Shown here piece by piece: positions 17,651-26,037 of a stretch of DNA of 64,000 nt; positions within the stretch are counted from its first letter, which is position 1, and each line of letters opens with the position of its first letter. The stretch is taken from contig NZ_CP022221.1 in assembly GCF_004114935.1 (NCBI RefSeq), positions 5,663,001 to 5,727,000 of the forward strand, in the 5' to 3' direction. The stretch comes from Bradyrhizobium zhanjiangense (GTDB lineage: Bacteria; Pseudomonadota; Alphaproteobacteria; Rhizobiales; Xanthobacteraceae). Below the pieces are notes generated by a model that had not been told where the DNA came from, made no database searches, and saw only the letters and a program-made list of their open reading frames with translations. Made by a program: the position numbers and the translations under genes.

Positions 17651-18676
17651 CTAGAATCCGCCGGCCGTCTGGTTGGCGTCGACCTCTGCCCCCGCCCGCG
17701 CGCGGCGCGCGCTGTTGACCAATTGCCCCGGCCGATCGTCCCGGTTCGGCTTCGCGGTGGCGAGCCGCAGCACCGCGGCGTAGCCCGGCTGCACCTCCAT
17801 GCGGCCGGCATGCCGGCTGGCGCTCAGCAGGCGATGCACCTTCGGCAAATTGTAGCAGGGCACGTAGAACAAGAGGTGATGCTCGAGGTGATAGTTCACG
17901 TAGTACGGCGCGATGAACAGGCGCTCGAGAAAATTGGCCTGCGTGGTGCGGGTGTTGCGCAAGGGGTCATTGCTGTCAGGGACAACCGCGTGCTCGGCGA
18001 TGTTGCGGATGCGGGTGATGACCATCATCCAGGTCAGGAGCGGCACCAGCCATAGCAGCGGATAGGCCCACCACACGCCGGCCGCCGCGAGCGCAACGAA
18101 CATTGCGGCATTGACGGCGCATTGCGGGCCGAGCTTGTCCCAGAAATGCGCCGCACGCTGCCGCCACGGCCATTCCGTCGGCCCGAGCGCGTTGAGCAAT
18201 TGTGCCTTGCGTTGCTGATAACCAGTCTGTCCGGTGATGTCGCGAATGAACTTGCGGCGATAGCTCAGCTTGGTGATCGGAAACGGCGCCGATAGCACCA
18301 GATCGGGATCGTCCTCCTGCTGGGTGCGCGCGTGATGCTGCAAGTGATAGCGCCGGTAGCTGCGCGTCTCTGCAAACAGCGGATAGGCACAGAACCATTG
18401 GCTCAGCGCCAGATTGGTTTTCTCGTCGGCGGATAGGCAGCCATGCGCGCCGTCATGCATGAGAATGGCGAGCCCAAGCTGGCGTGAGCCGATGATGGCG
18501 ACGGCGAGAATGTATGTCAGCGGATTGGGCCACCATGCGACCAGAGCGATCGCGCCTACGATCAGCGCCCAGGCATGCGCGATCAGTGCGACGCCTTTCC
18601 ACGTCACGCGCTGGCGCACGTCGGCCAGTTGTTCGTCAGTCAGGAAATCGCGGGCACGCATGCGAAGCGCGGTCAT
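17651..18676 (-). CDS. Membrane fatty acid desaturase family protein
   Basis: A 341-residue integral membrane enzyme with the three histidine boxes that bind the di-iron centre: HDGAHG near residue 95, HLQHH near 130 and HLEHH near 265. Membrane segments flank them (VALIAHAWALIVGAIALVAW, AAMFVALAAAGVWWAYPLLW). Such enzymes put double bonds or hydroxyl groups into acyl chains or related lipids. It starts three bases after the stop of the TetR gene at 18680-19387, so the pair is an operon and the regulator probably controls it. The last 40 residues are a variable basic tail. The exact substrate is not evident. Confidence 0.9.
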   Translation of the reverse strand: MTALRMRARDFLTDEQLADVRQRVTWKGVALIAHAWALIVGAIALVAWWPNPLTYILAVAIIGSRQLGLAILMHDGAHGCLSADEKTNLALSQWFCAYPLFAETRSYRRYHLQHHARTQQEDDPDLVLSAPFPITKLSYRRKFIRDITGQTGYQQRKAQLLNALGPTEWPWRQRAAHFWDKLGPQCAVNAAMFVALAAAGVWWAYPLLWLVPLLTWMMVITRIRNIAEHAVVPDSNDPLRNTRTTQANFLERLFIAPYYVNYHLEHHLLFYVPCYNLPKVHRLLSASRHAGRMEVQPGYAAVLRLATAKPNRDDRPGQLVNSARRARAGAEVDANQTAGGF

Positions 18677-18679
18677 GGC

Positions 18680-19387
18680 CTAACTCTCCCCATCCGAAGC
18701 GGTCGACGTGTCGTGCTGCTCGACGAGACGCAGGCGCGCCGCCTCGCCCGTGGATTTCGCCTGCTCACCGAGCACGCGCAGCATCTCGGCGCAGAGCTGG
18801 TCGGACGAACGGCCCATGGCGTAGCCTTCGAGGATGACGCCGATGGCGACGGCCCAGAACCGCCGCGAGCTTTCGTCGGGCGCGCGCAGGGAGCGCCAGC
18901 CATGCCGCGCGACCTGGCTCGCATAGGCCCGCGCGCCTTCACTGTGCAGCCGTTCGATGGTGCGCTCGACCAGTGGCGCGAGATCCTGGCGCCGCCGCGT
19001 CAGTGTCAGGGCTTCGGCGAAGAAGGCGACCGAATCGCTCGCCGTGACCGTCTCGGCCAGCGCGTGCGTATATTCCCGCGGCGTGCGCGTCTTCAGCGCT
19101 GCCTGCTCCGTCTCGCGCGCCAGGTACAGCAGCTCGCGGCAGGCGCATTCGACGAACAGCGCCTCCTTGGTGCGGAAGTAATAGGTGATCTGGCTCGGGA
19201 ACGCATCCGCCGCGGCCGCGATGTCGGTGATCGCCGTGCCTGAAAGTCCCCGCTCCCGGAACAGCGGGCTCGCTGCATCCAGCAGCAGCGACCGCATCTT
19301 GCGGCCGGCCGAGCGCGTGGCGCGCGCGGCATGCTTGGGGTCGCCGGCGCCCGGTTCGAACGGAGCATGGGCAGAATTGTCTGCCAT
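18680..19387 (-). CDS. TetR family regulator, probable repressor of the desaturase operon
   Basis: A 235-residue regulator; start ATG 19387 behind GGGAGG, giving MADNSAHAPFEPGAG. The helix-turn-helix lies at about residues 40-85 (LLLDAASPLFRERGLSGTAI, TDIAAAADAFPSQITYYFRT, KEALFVECA). The ligand domain is unremarkable. A perfect palindrome 21 bases upstream of its start (19408-19424) is a likely autoregulatory operator. Together with the desaturase three bases downstream, this resembles DesT-type lipid-responsive control in Pseudomonas, but sequence alone does not prove a common ligand. Confidence 0.9.
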   Translation of the reverse strand: MADNSAHAPFEPGAGDPKHAARATRSAGRKMRSLLLDAASPLFRERGLSGTAITDIAAAADAFPSQITYYFRTKEALFVECACRELLYLARETEQAALKTRTPREYTHALAETVTASDSVAFFAEALTLTRRRQDLAPLVERTIERLHSEGARAYASQVARHGWRSLRAPDESSRRFWAVAIGVILEGYAMGRSSDQLCAEMLRVLGEQAKSTGEAARLRLVEQHDTSTASDGES

Positions 19388-19407
19388 TGGATCCTCCCGC
19401 TGCTTTC

Positions 19408-19424
19408 TTTGTATGCTATACAAA
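19408..19424 (-). promoter_or_regulatory. Probable TetR operator (17-bp palindrome)
   Basis: TTTGTAT GCT ATACAAA is a perfect 7-bp inverted repeat around three bases, placed just upstream of the TetR start codon. Position and symmetry fit a TetR-dimer site; it probably overlaps the promoter of the TetR-desaturase operon. Confidence 0.7.
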
Positions 19425-19723
19425 CAAATAAATCAAGCCGGTAAGATTTGAGGGTGGGTAACGACCGCCTACGGACGGTCCAGGCCGAGACTCGGCCCCC
19501 AACCTTGCAAAGCCGGCCAAAATCCGTATAAGGCGCGCATCCGCAGACCCCGGCCGGGAGCTGAACGGACGGTCTCAGCAAATCATTCGTGATTTTGGTG
19601 TGGCAGGGCCAGTCGGCCCGTCGTCCCGTGTTTCCGCCTTCTGAGCTTGATCCCAGAGTCCTTTCCGAAGGTCTCTTAAGGGCTTGACGCCGGGCGATGC
19701 GCCAACATGAGGAAAGGACTTCC
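19425..19723. other. Divergent intergenic region and rpsF leader
   Basis: It contains the promoter side of the TetR operon on the left and the leader of the ribosomal operon on the right. No gene is evident. A GAGGAAAGGA ribosome-binding site at the right end serves rpsF. I cannot define the rpsF promoter or a ribosomal-protein binding structure with confidence. Confidence 0.4.
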
Positions 19724-20194
19724 ATGCCTCTTTACGAGCATGTTTTTCTCGCGCGTCAGGACGCGAGCCCGCAGCAGGTCGAAGAGCTGACTGCGCAGAT
19801 GACCGGTATCGTCGAGGGTCTCGGCGGCAAGGTCACCAAGACCGAGAATTGGGGCGTTCGCTCCCTCACCTACCGCATGAACAAGAACCGCAAGGCGCAC
19901 TTCGTGCTGCTCAACATCGACGCGCCGTCCGCGGCGATCGCCGAGATCGAGCGCCAGGAGCGCATCAGCGAAGACGTGATCCGCTATCTCAGCGTCCGCG
20001 TCGAGGAACTCGAGGAAGGCCCGTCCGCGATGATGCGCAAGGCCGATCGTGATCGCGAACGTGACGACCGCGGCGGCGGCTTCCGCGGCGAGCGTGAAGG
20101 CGGCTTCCGTGGTGACCGCGAGGGCGGCTTCCGTGGTGACCGCGGCCCGCGCCGCCCGCGCGAAGAAGCTGAAACCACGACGGATGGGGAGTGA
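19724..20194 (+). CDS. rpsF: 30S ribosomal protein S6 with a repetitive C-terminal tail
   Basis: A 156-residue protein; ATG 19724 follows GAGGAAAGG. The S6 fold is clear: [40 protein letters not shown] and [21 protein letters not shown]. After about residue 105 comes a charged tail with near-exact repeats of GGFRGDRE, encoded by 24-base DNA repeats around 20097-20145, and then an acidic end. Tails of this kind are common in rhizobial S6. It is the first gene of rpsF-rpsR-DUF2232-rplI. Confidence 0.96.
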   Translation: MPLYEHVFLARQDASPQQVEELTAQMTGIVEGLGGKVTKTENWGVRSLTYRMNKNRKAHFVLLNIDAPSAAIAEIERQERISEDVIRYLSVRVEELEEGPSAMMRKADRDRERDDRGGGFRGEREGGFRGDREGGFRGDRGPRRPREEAETTTDGE

Positions 20195-20199
20195 GATCA

Positions 20200-20439
20200 A
20201 TGGCTGAAGCTGGTGCACGCCGTCCGTTTTTCCGTCGTCGCAAGAGCTGCCCGTTCACGGGCGCCAATGCTCCCAAGATCGACTACAAGGACTCCAAGCT
20301 CCTGATGCGTTACGTCTCCGAGCGCGGCAAGATCGTGCCGAGCCGCATCACCGCGGTGTCCGCGAAGAAGCAGCGTGAGCTCGCCCGCGCCATCAAGCGC
20401 GCGCGGTTCCTGGGTCTGTTGCCCTACGTCATTCGCTGA
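20200..20439 (+). CDS. rpsR: 30S ribosomal protein S18
   Basis: A 79-residue basic protein; ATG 20200 lies five bases after rpsF, with GGGGAGTGAG as the ribosome-binding site. Landmarks are [34 protein letters not shown] and the C-terminal [15 protein letters not shown]18 binds S6 on the small subunit platform, which fits its position next to rpsF. Confidence 0.97.
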   Translation: MAEAGARRPFFRRRKSCPFTGANAPKIDYKDSKLLMRYVSERGKIVPSRITAVSAKKQRELARAIKRARFLGLLPYVIR

Positions 20440-20574
20440 TACGACCAATTCGACTGGCGGCCGTTGAGCCGCCGGTCGTAAACTGATCTGAACGCATAAG
20501 GCTTCCGGGTCGTCCGGTCGCCGATGGTTGGGGCAAACGATGCCTCTAACCGCTCGAAGGGAGCGGGACAGCTG

Positions 20575-21555
20575 ATGATGGCCTTTGGACTGATAGCCCT
20601 GATCGCCGGCGCCGCGTCGGCCCTGATGTTCGCCTCGATCATTTCGGGCGCGCTGATCTCGCTTGTCCTGTTCTATCTCGCACCGCTGCCGCTGATGGTC
20701 GCCGCGATCGGCTGGGGGCCGCTGTGCGCGAGCCTCGGCGGCATTGCCGCCGCAATCGGCCTCGGCGCCCTGTTCGGCCTGCCCTATTGCATCGCCTTCG
20801 CCGTGACCGTCGCATTGCCGGCCTGGTGGCTCGGCCACCTCGTCCTGCTCGGCCGGCAGGTCGGAAGCGTCGGGCCAGACGCCTCCGCCGCCGAGCCGCC
20901 CGCCGAACCCGAGATCGAGTGGTATCCGGTCGGCCGCATCCTGCTCTGGATCGCAGGTTTTGCCGCGCTGACCACGATCGCCGCCCTGCTCACGCTCGGC
21001 ACCGACGCCGAGACCATCACCGGCACGCTGCGGCGCGGCCTGATGCGCCTTCTGCGAACCACCGACCCGCAAACCTCGGGCGAAGCTAGCCAGTTCGTCG
21101 ATGCGCTGGTGCGCATCGCACCGGCCGCCGCCACCATCGTCGCGATGATGACGCTGACCCTCAACCTCTGGCTCAGCGCCAAGGTGACGGCGACGTCGGG
21201 CCGGCTGCGTCGTCCCTGGCCGGACATGAAGATGGCCGAGCTGCCGCCGATGACGCTCGTGGCGCTCTGCATCGCGCTCGCCTTCTGCTTCACCGGCGGG
21301 CTGCTTGCGATCGTCGCGCAGATCACCACGGCCGCGCTGATGATGGGCTATGCGCTGACCGGTTTCGCCGTGCTGCATACGCTGACGCTGACGCTGAAGA
21401 GCCGCACCTTCTGGCTCGGCTCGACCTACGCCGTCGTCGTCGTGTTCGGATGGCCCGTGATCGCGATGGTGATCCTCGGCCTTGCGGATGCCGTGTTCGG
21501 CTTCCGCGAGCGCTTCCTGCGCAGCCGGCAGCCCCCGCCGCTGCCAACACCTTAA
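20575..21555 (+). CDS. DUF2232 multi-pass membrane protein
   Basis: About 326 residues with at least seven hydrophobic segments, among them FGLIALIAGAASALMFASII, LISLVLFYLAPLPLMVAAIG, GRILLWIAGFAALTTIAALL and VVVVFGWPVIAMVILGLAD. DUF2232 proteins sit between rpsR and rplI in many Rhizobiales; their function is unknown. I choose ATG 20575 because MMAFGLIALI opens the first membrane helix and GGGAGCGGGA precedes it; an ATG at 20524 is in frame. The ribosomal context probably reflects co-transcription rather than a ribosomal role. Confidence 0.85.
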   Translation: MMAFGLIALIAGAASALMFASIISGALISLVLFYLAPLPLMVAAIGWGPLCASLGGIAAAIGLGALFGLPYCIAFAVTVALPAWWLGHLVLLGRQVGSVGPDASAAEPPAEPEIEWYPVGRILLWIAGFAALTTIAALLTLGTDAETITGTLRRGLMRLLRTTDPQTSGEASQFVDALVRIAPAAATIVAMMTLTLNLWLSAKVTATSGRLRRPWPDMKMAELPPMTLVALCIALAFCFTGGLLAIVAQITTAALMMGYALTGFAVLHTLTLTLKSRTFWLGSTYAVVVVFGWPVIAMVILGLADAVFGFRERFLRSRQPPPLPTP

Positions 21556-21603
21556 GTCCACCCCCGAAAACTGAAACTCAGACCACTTCAAAGGAGAACG
21601 AAT

Positions 21604-22203
21604 ATGGAAGTCATTTTGCTAGAACGCGTCAACAAGCTCGGCCAGATGGGCGAAGTCGTGAAGGTTCGCGACGGCTATGCCCGCAATTTCCTGCTCAAGC
21701 GCGGCAAGGCGCTGCGCGCCACCACCGACAACCGTGCCAAGTATGACGGCATGAAGGCCGAGCTCGAGGCCCGCAACCTCCAGGCCAAGGGCGAGGCGTC
21801 CAAGGTCGCCGAGAAGATCGAGGGCAAGAACATCATCGTGATCCGCCAGGCCTCCGAAGCCGGCCAGCTGTTCGGTTCGGTCACGGTGCGCGACCTCGTC
21901 GCTGCGTTCGAGACCGACGGCGTCCACCTCGACCGTCCGCAGGTGCAGCTCGACGCGCCGATCAAGACCATCGGCAAGCACACGGTCACCGTCGCCGTTC
22001 ATCCCGAGGTCGAGGTCGAGATCACCGTGACGGTCGCGCGCAGCCAGGACGAAGCCGAGCGCATCAACCGCGGCGAGGACATCTCGACCCGCAACGAGGA
22101 CCGCGACGCCGCCGCCGAGGCGATCGCCGCGGCCGGCGAGTTCTTCGATCCGGAAGCCCAGCACGAGGAGGTCGAGCCGGCGCCGGCTGCGGAAGAGAAG
22201 TAA
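21604..22203 (+). CDS. rplI: 50S ribosomal protein L9
   Basis: A 199-residue protein; ATG 21604 follows AAAGGAGAACGAAT. The N-terminal RNA-binding domain is [40 protein letters not shown]. The long connecting helix follows ([20 protein letters not shown]), then the C-terminal domain ([20 protein letters not shown]). An acidic 45-residue tail rich in Glu and Ala extends past the usual 150 residues, as in other rhizobial L9 proteins. It is the last gene of the ribosomal operon. Confidence 0.97.
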   Translation: MEVILLERVNKLGQMGEVVKVRDGYARNFLLKRGKALRATTDNRAKYDGMKAELEARNLQAKGEASKVAEKIEGKNIIVIRQASEAGQLFGSVTVRDLVAAFETDGVHLDRPQVQLDAPIKTIGKHTVTVAVHPEVEVEITVTVARSQDEAERINRGEDISTRNEDRDAAAEAIAAAGEFFDPEAQHEEVEPAPAAEEK

Positions 22204-22218
22204 GCAGCACGTACAGCT

Positions 22219-22300
22219 CGTCATGCGCGGGCTTGTCCCGCGCATCCATCAAGAGAGTTTGCTCAAGAAGATGGATTGCCGGGCCAGGCCCGGCAATGAC
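22219..22300. repeat. REP-like palindromic pair after rplI
   Basis: Two palindromes face each other: 22219-22250 (CGTCATGCGCGGGCTTGTCC and onward to CATCCATC) and 22270-22300 (ATGGATTGCCGGGCC to GGCAATGAC). Their outer ends read GTCATGC and its complement, and their inner ends ATCCATC and GATGGAT, so the units form an inverted pair. The same layout occurs at 52047-52146. It sits between convergent rplI and the thioesterase gene and may also end transcripts. Confidence 0.75.
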
Positions 22301-22327
22301 AACAGAGAATGGATCAGCCCGGTCGCT

Positions 22328-22795
22328 TCAGGCGGCCGGGCTTTTCGTTTTGGCGGCGACGTCCTCGTTCAACATCGCGATCGAGGCGAGCGCGGTCGCC
22401 GTATGCTTCTCGATGCCATCGCTGACGCAGAACACGTCGGCCGCGACCACGGCAACCTGACGGCCCGGCTTGATCACTCTTGCCCGGCAGATCAGCTTCT
22501 CGCCGACCGCGGGCGATAACAAATTGAGCTTGTATTCCGCCGTTAGCGCCGGCTGGCCGCGCGAGGTGGCGGCTGCGATCGTCGTGGCGTTGTCGACCAG
22601 GAAGGCAGTCACGCCGCCATGGAAAAAGCCATGCTGCTGAAGCAGTTCCGGCCGCCGCTCTACGGCGATGGTGCAGGTGCCACGCGACAATTCGGACAGC
22701 TCGGCGCCGACCAGATTCATAAAGCCCTGCCGGCCGACATTGGCGTGGATGCGCTCGGCAACGGCTGCGAATTCGGGGTCCGCTTCGGCTCGCAT
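22328..22795 (-). CDS. PaaI-type hotdog-fold thioesterase
   Basis: A 155-residue protein; start ATG 22795 (MRAEADPEFAAVAERIHANV) behind GGGAGAG, since the upstream extension is low-quality sequence. The hotdog core shows QHGFFHGGVTAFLVDNATTIAA, the usual PaaI-like active-site segment in which the HGG loop and a following acid act on an acyl-CoA thioester. It lies 11 bases after the stop of the TetR gene in the same direction, so it is probably repressed by that regulator. The substrate is unknown; aryl or medium-chain acyl-CoA would be usual. Confidence 0.88.
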   Translation of the reverse strand: MRAEADPEFAAVAERIHANVGRQGFMNLVGAELSELSRGTCTIAVERRPELLQQHGFFHGGVTAFLVDNATTIAAATSRGQPALTAEYKLNLLSPAVGEKLICRARVIKPGRQVAVVAADVFCVSDGIEKHTATALASIAMLNEDVAAKTKSPAA

Positions 22796-22806
22796 GCTGT
22801 CTCTCC

Positions 22807-23403
22807 CTATTGTTTGTCGATGCGATCGAGTGGCCGTAGCGCACGGATGGCGCAGGCGATCAGCGTGTCGGCCTCGATGCGCGGATCGGCGCGCTCGCGT
22901 CCCGACAGAAAGGCGCGGCAGAAGATCTGGGCCGGGCCGATCAGCTGGCTGACGAACATCACCGGCGTCATCGGCCGCAGCTCGCCGCGCGCGACCAGCG
23001 GCGCACGCCAGCGCTCGATGCCTTCGACAAGGCGCGCGTTCTGCGCGCGCTGGCCGTCGCGCACGTCCTCGCCCCATTCGCTGCGCGAGATCTCAAAGAG
23101 ATAGCGCGCCTCGCGCCGGCTGGTGACGACCCAGTCGAGATGCGCCCGGATCAGGCGATCGATACCCTCCTCCGCATCGGGCACGGGATCGAGCGCAGCC
23201 AGCACCGCGGCGTGATAGTGCCGCAGCACCTCCAGGAACAGCGCGCCGGCGAGCTCCTTCTTCGATCCGAAGGCATGAAAGAAGCTGCCATTGGAGGCGC
23301 GCGCCCGGGTGCGGATCGCGGCCACCGTCGCAGCCTCGAAGCCGACGCGGTCGAATACGATTAGTCCGGCCTCCAACAGGTCATCACGCATGCTCGCCGT
23401 CAT
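22807..23403 (-). CDS. TetR family regulator of the thioesterase operon
   Basis: A 198-residue regulator. The N-terminal helix-turn-helix is at residues 5-55 (LLEAGLIVFDRVGFEAATVA, AIRTRARASNGSFFHAFGSK, KELAGALFLEVL). A pair of overlapping palindromes begins 10 bases before its ATG (23413-23442), which argues for autorepression. The thioesterase follows 11 bases after its stop. Target and ligand are probably acyl-CoA related; that is inference from the neighbour. Confidence 0.9.
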   Translation of the reverse strand: MTASMRDDLLEAGLIVFDRVGFEAATVAAIRTRARASNGSFFHAFGSKKELAGALFLEVLRHYHAAVLAALDPVPDAEEGIDRLIRAHLDWVVTSRREARYLFEISRSEWGEDVRDGQRAQNARLVEGIERWRAPLVARGELRPMTPVMFVSQLIGPAQIFCRAFLSGRERADPRIEADTLIACAIRALRPLDRIDKQ

Positions 23404-23412
23404 CGAGACCCC

Positions 23413-23442
23413 CTAGAGTATTACTCTAGAGCCACGCTCTAG
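23413..23442 (-). promoter_or_regulatory. Tandem TetR operator
   Basis: Two palindromes share a CTAG: CTAGAGTA T TACTCTAG at 23413-23429 (perfect 8-bp arms) and CTAGAGC CAC GCTCTAG at 23426-23442 (perfect 7-bp arms). They lie directly upstream of the TetR start codon and probably bind two dimers. Confidence 0.75.
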
Positions 23443-23461
23443 CATCGGTCAAGACAGTGCG

Positions 23462-23482
23462 GAGGCCGCGATGCGCGGCCTC
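23462..23482 (-). terminator. Hairpin downstream of the cytochrome-like gene
   Basis: GAGGCCGCG (23462-23470) and CGCGGCCTC (23474-23482) form a perfect 9-bp stem with an ATG loop, 31 bases past the stop of the minus-strand gene at 23513. No T-run follows, so the terminator role is likely but not certain. Confidence 0.5.
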
Positions 23483-23512
23483 TGCAGTGTCGATTGGAAA
23501 ATGTGGATTGGC

Positions 23513-24502
23513 TTAGCGCGAGATCGGCGGCGCCGGCGAGCCGGAGGACTCGGCTGGCGCTGCGGGCGGGGCTGCAGCGGTCGCGGGCGGCGCCGATTCC
23601 TGCGGTTTGGCCGCGGGTGCCGGTTCGGAATTGGCGGCAGGCGCGGCTGGCTTGGGAGCGGCCTCTTCCGCCGGCTTCGGCTCGGCCGGCTTCACGGCCG
23701 TTGGTGCAGACGGCGTCACCTGCGGGACCGGATCGGGGCGCAGCGCCGGAGCTTCGCTGCCGCTCGGCTCGACCTTCGCGCTATCGGGCGTGGCCTCGGC
23801 GGGTTTCTCGGATGCCTTGCCGCTGTCGGGCTTTGCCTCGTCACGACCCGGCTCGACCTTGGCGCTGTCGGGCTTGGCCGTCTCAGGCTTTGACTCGGCC
23901 TTCGGCTCGCTCTTCTTGTCTTCAGTGGCCGGCGCGGCGGCGTCGACCTTCGGTGCCTCCTCAGTCCCGGGCTTGCCGCGGCGCTTGGCCTTGCGTCCCT
24001 CCGGTGCTGCCTGGCCCTCGGACTTCGTGCCCTCCTCGGCCGGACGCGCGGCACGCTTCTGGCGCGCGCCCTCGGCCGCCGGAGCGGCCCCCTCGCCCTC
24101 CGGCTTGGCGGCCTCCTGCGACCGCTGACGGCGGCCCTGATGTTCGGACTGGCCCGGAGCCGTATTGGCTTCCCTATCCTTGGCGCTGTCCTTCTTGTCC
24201 TTGCCGTCCTTGGCCTGGTAGCGGGTGTCGGAGGCACCGTTGGAGACGAGGTAGGAGGCGAGGATGCCCGCCATGTCCGAGCTCGTGGTGTAGTGCTGGC
24301 GCAGGAAGCCCGGCAGCGAACCCGGCGCCACGGACTTGAGAAGCCCGCGGGGGCTCTTGTGGCAGGCATTGCAGGTCTGCGCGAAGAGCTGGGACGGAGT
24401 CTTGCCGGCCTCGAGGTTCGTTGCCTGCGCAAGAACGGTATCGGTCACGCCGAAGCCGATCAGAAGCAGTACCGTCGCGAGACTGAGCGCTCGGCTCGAC
24501 AT
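23513..24502 (-). CDS. Exported cytochrome c-like protein with a long charged low-complexity tail
   Basis: A 329-residue protein. A signal peptide (SLATVLLLIGFGVTDTVLAQ) precedes one haem-attachment motif, CNACHKS, near residue 44, in a short c-type domain of about 80 residues (LLKSVAPGSLPGFLRQHYTT, MAGILASYLVSNG). From about residue 95 on, the sequence is low-complexity: Lys/Glu/Gln/Arg-rich, then Pro/Ala/Glu/Lys repeats such as ETAKPDSAKVEPG. One haem suggests an electron carrier or haem sensor in the periplasm; the tail may be an extended spacer. No oxidase or dehydrogenase genes are nearby. Confidence 0.8.
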   Translation of the reverse strand: MSSRALSLATVLLLIGFGVTDTVLAQATNLEAGKTPSQLFAQTCNACHKSPRGLLKSVAPGSLPGFLRQHYTTSSDMAGILASYLVSNGASDTRYQAKDGKDKKDSAKDREANTAPGQSEHQGRRQRSQEAAKPEGEGAAPAAEGARQKRAARPAEEGTKSEGQAAPEGRKAKRRGKPGTEEAPKVDAAAPATEDKKSEPKAESKPETAKPDSAKVEPGRDEAKPDSGKASEKPAEATPDSAKVEPSGSEAPALRPDPVPQVTPSAPTAVKPAEPKPAEEAAPKPAAPAANSEPAPAAKPQESAPPATAAAPPAAPAESSGSPAPPISR

Positions 24503-24782
24503 TTCCCATCATCTCCATTGAAATCCGAGAGGTGCAGCCGGCATCCCGCGCGGCGGCGGTCACCTTTTAGCCGATTGAGCCGCGAATGGAAGCAGGTCCG
24601 CGCGCAAGGATGTGATTAAGCGCTTTTCGAATATCGGCTTTGAACACAGCGCAATAGCGGAGCCGGACCTGCTCACCTAGATTTAGATGCAAACGCATAG
24701 GAACCTGAGCGGGACCCTGAGCGTCAAATGTAAAGGCCGGGTTAGTCGCATCTCTTCGGGTCCGCTCGAGAGGAAGGTGTCG

Positions 24783-26033
24783 ATGGACCGTTTGTTGCGT
24801 AGATTCCTGTCTCAATTCATCCGCCGCGGGTCGATGATGCTGACCAGCGCAAGCGGGGCGACGTTTACTGTCGGCGACGGCTCTGGCGAACCGGTCGCGG
24901 TACGCTTCATTACGGCGGATGCGGAGCGGAAAATCCTCATCAATCCCGAGCTCGGGCTTGGCGAGGCCTATATGGACGGCGAATTCGTGGTCGAACGCGG
25001 CACCATAGCTGATGCCCTCGCGATCTTGCTCGATCAACCCGACCTATTGCCGCAGTGGGCAAAACCGTGGTGGCACCTGCGCTATCTGACGCGCCACCTG
25101 AAGCAGTTCAATCCGCGCTCGCGCGCCCGCAGCAACGTGGCGCACCACTACGATCTCGACGCCCGGCTCTATTCGCTCTTCCTCGATGCCGACAAGCAAT
25201 ATAGCTGCGCCTATTTCGAGACGCCGGAGACGACGCTCGACGATGCGCAGCTCGCCAAAAAGCGGCACATCGCCGCAAAGCTGCTCGTCAGGAGTGGCCA
25301 GCGCGTGCTCGACATCGGCTCGGGCTGGGGCGGGCTCGGGCTCTATCTCGCCGAGATCGCGGGCGCCGACGTCACCGGCATCACCCTGTCGACCGAGCAA
25401 TTGCAGGTCGCCAATGCGCGCGCCGCCGAAAAGGGCCTGACGGGCTCGGCCAAATTCCTGCTGCAGGACTACCGCGACATCGACGGACCATTCGACCGCA
25501 TCGTCTCGGTCGGCATGTTCGAGCATGTCGGCGCCCGCTTCTACGACACCTACTTCCAGCGCTGCGCCGAGCTCTTGAGCGAGGACGGCGTCATGCTGCT
25601 GCACTCGATCGGCCGCTCGCAGGGGCCGGACTCGACCAATCCCTGGATCGCCAAATACATCTTCCCCGGCGGCTACATCCCCGCTCTGTCCGAGGTGCTG
25701 CCGGCGATCGAGCGGGCGGGCCTGCTGGTCTGCGACATCGAGATCCTGCGCCTGCATTACGCCGAGACGCTGAAAGCCTGGCGGGAGCGCTTCATGGCGC
25801 GGCGAGAGGAGGCCGTGCAGCTCTACGACGAGCGCTTCGCGTTGATGTGGGAGTTCTATCTGGCGGCCTGCGAAATGACCTTCCGCAAGCAGGCCATGAT
25901 GAACTTCCAGATCCAGCTCACCCGTCGCCAGGGCGTGGTGCCGATCACGCGCGACTACGTCACGCGCGAAGAAGCCCGGCTGCGGGCCATCGAGGGCGGC
26001 GCCAAGCCCAGGCTGAAGCTGGCAGGTGAATAA
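24783..26033 (+). CDS. cfa: Cyclopropane-fatty-acyl-phospholipid synthase family methyltransferase
   Basis: A 416-residue SAM-dependent enzyme that adds a methylene bridge to unsaturated acyl chains in membrane lipids. The start is ATG 24783 behind GAGAGGAAGG; upstream in-frame codons read as non-family sequence. The SAM site is VLDIGSGWGGLGLYLAE near residue 175. Family motifs include NVAHHYDLDARLYSLFLD, YSCAYF, VSVGMFEHVG, KYIFPGGYIP and YAETLKAWRERF. It lies opposite the cytochrome-like gene, with a 280-base divergent promoter region. Members of the family can also methylate other lipids, so the cfa name is by family. Confidence 0.88.
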   Translation: MDRLLRRFLSQFIRRGSMMLTSASGATFTVGDGSGEPVAVRFITADAERKILINPELGLGEAYMDGEFVVERGTIADALAILLDQPDLLPQWAKPWWHLRYLTRHLKQFNPRSRARSNVAHHYDLDARLYSLFLDADKQYSCAYFETPETTLDDAQLAKKRHIAAKLLVRSGQRVLDIGSGWGGLGLYLAEIAGADVTGITLSTEQLQVANARAAEKGLTGSAKFLLQDYRDIDGPFDRIVSVGMFEHVGARFYDTYFQRCAELLSEDGVMLLHSIGRSQGPDSTNPWIAKYIFPGGYIPALSEVLPAIERAGLLVCDIEILRLHYAETLKAWRERFMARREEAVQLYDERFALMWEFYLAACEMTFRKQAMMNFQIQLTRRQGVVPITRDYVTREEARLRAIEGGAKPRLKLAGE

Positions 26034-26037
26034 GCTC

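Noticed and set aside
19560..19723. S6:S18-binding leader structure before rpsF
   Set aside because: Such leaders exist in some bacteria, but I could not fold a convincing version here.
24567..25037. 156-codon minus-strand frame opposite the start of cfa
   Set aside because: Most of it is antisense to a well-supported methyltransferase gene, and the C-terminal match to PilZ-like sequence was too vague to support.
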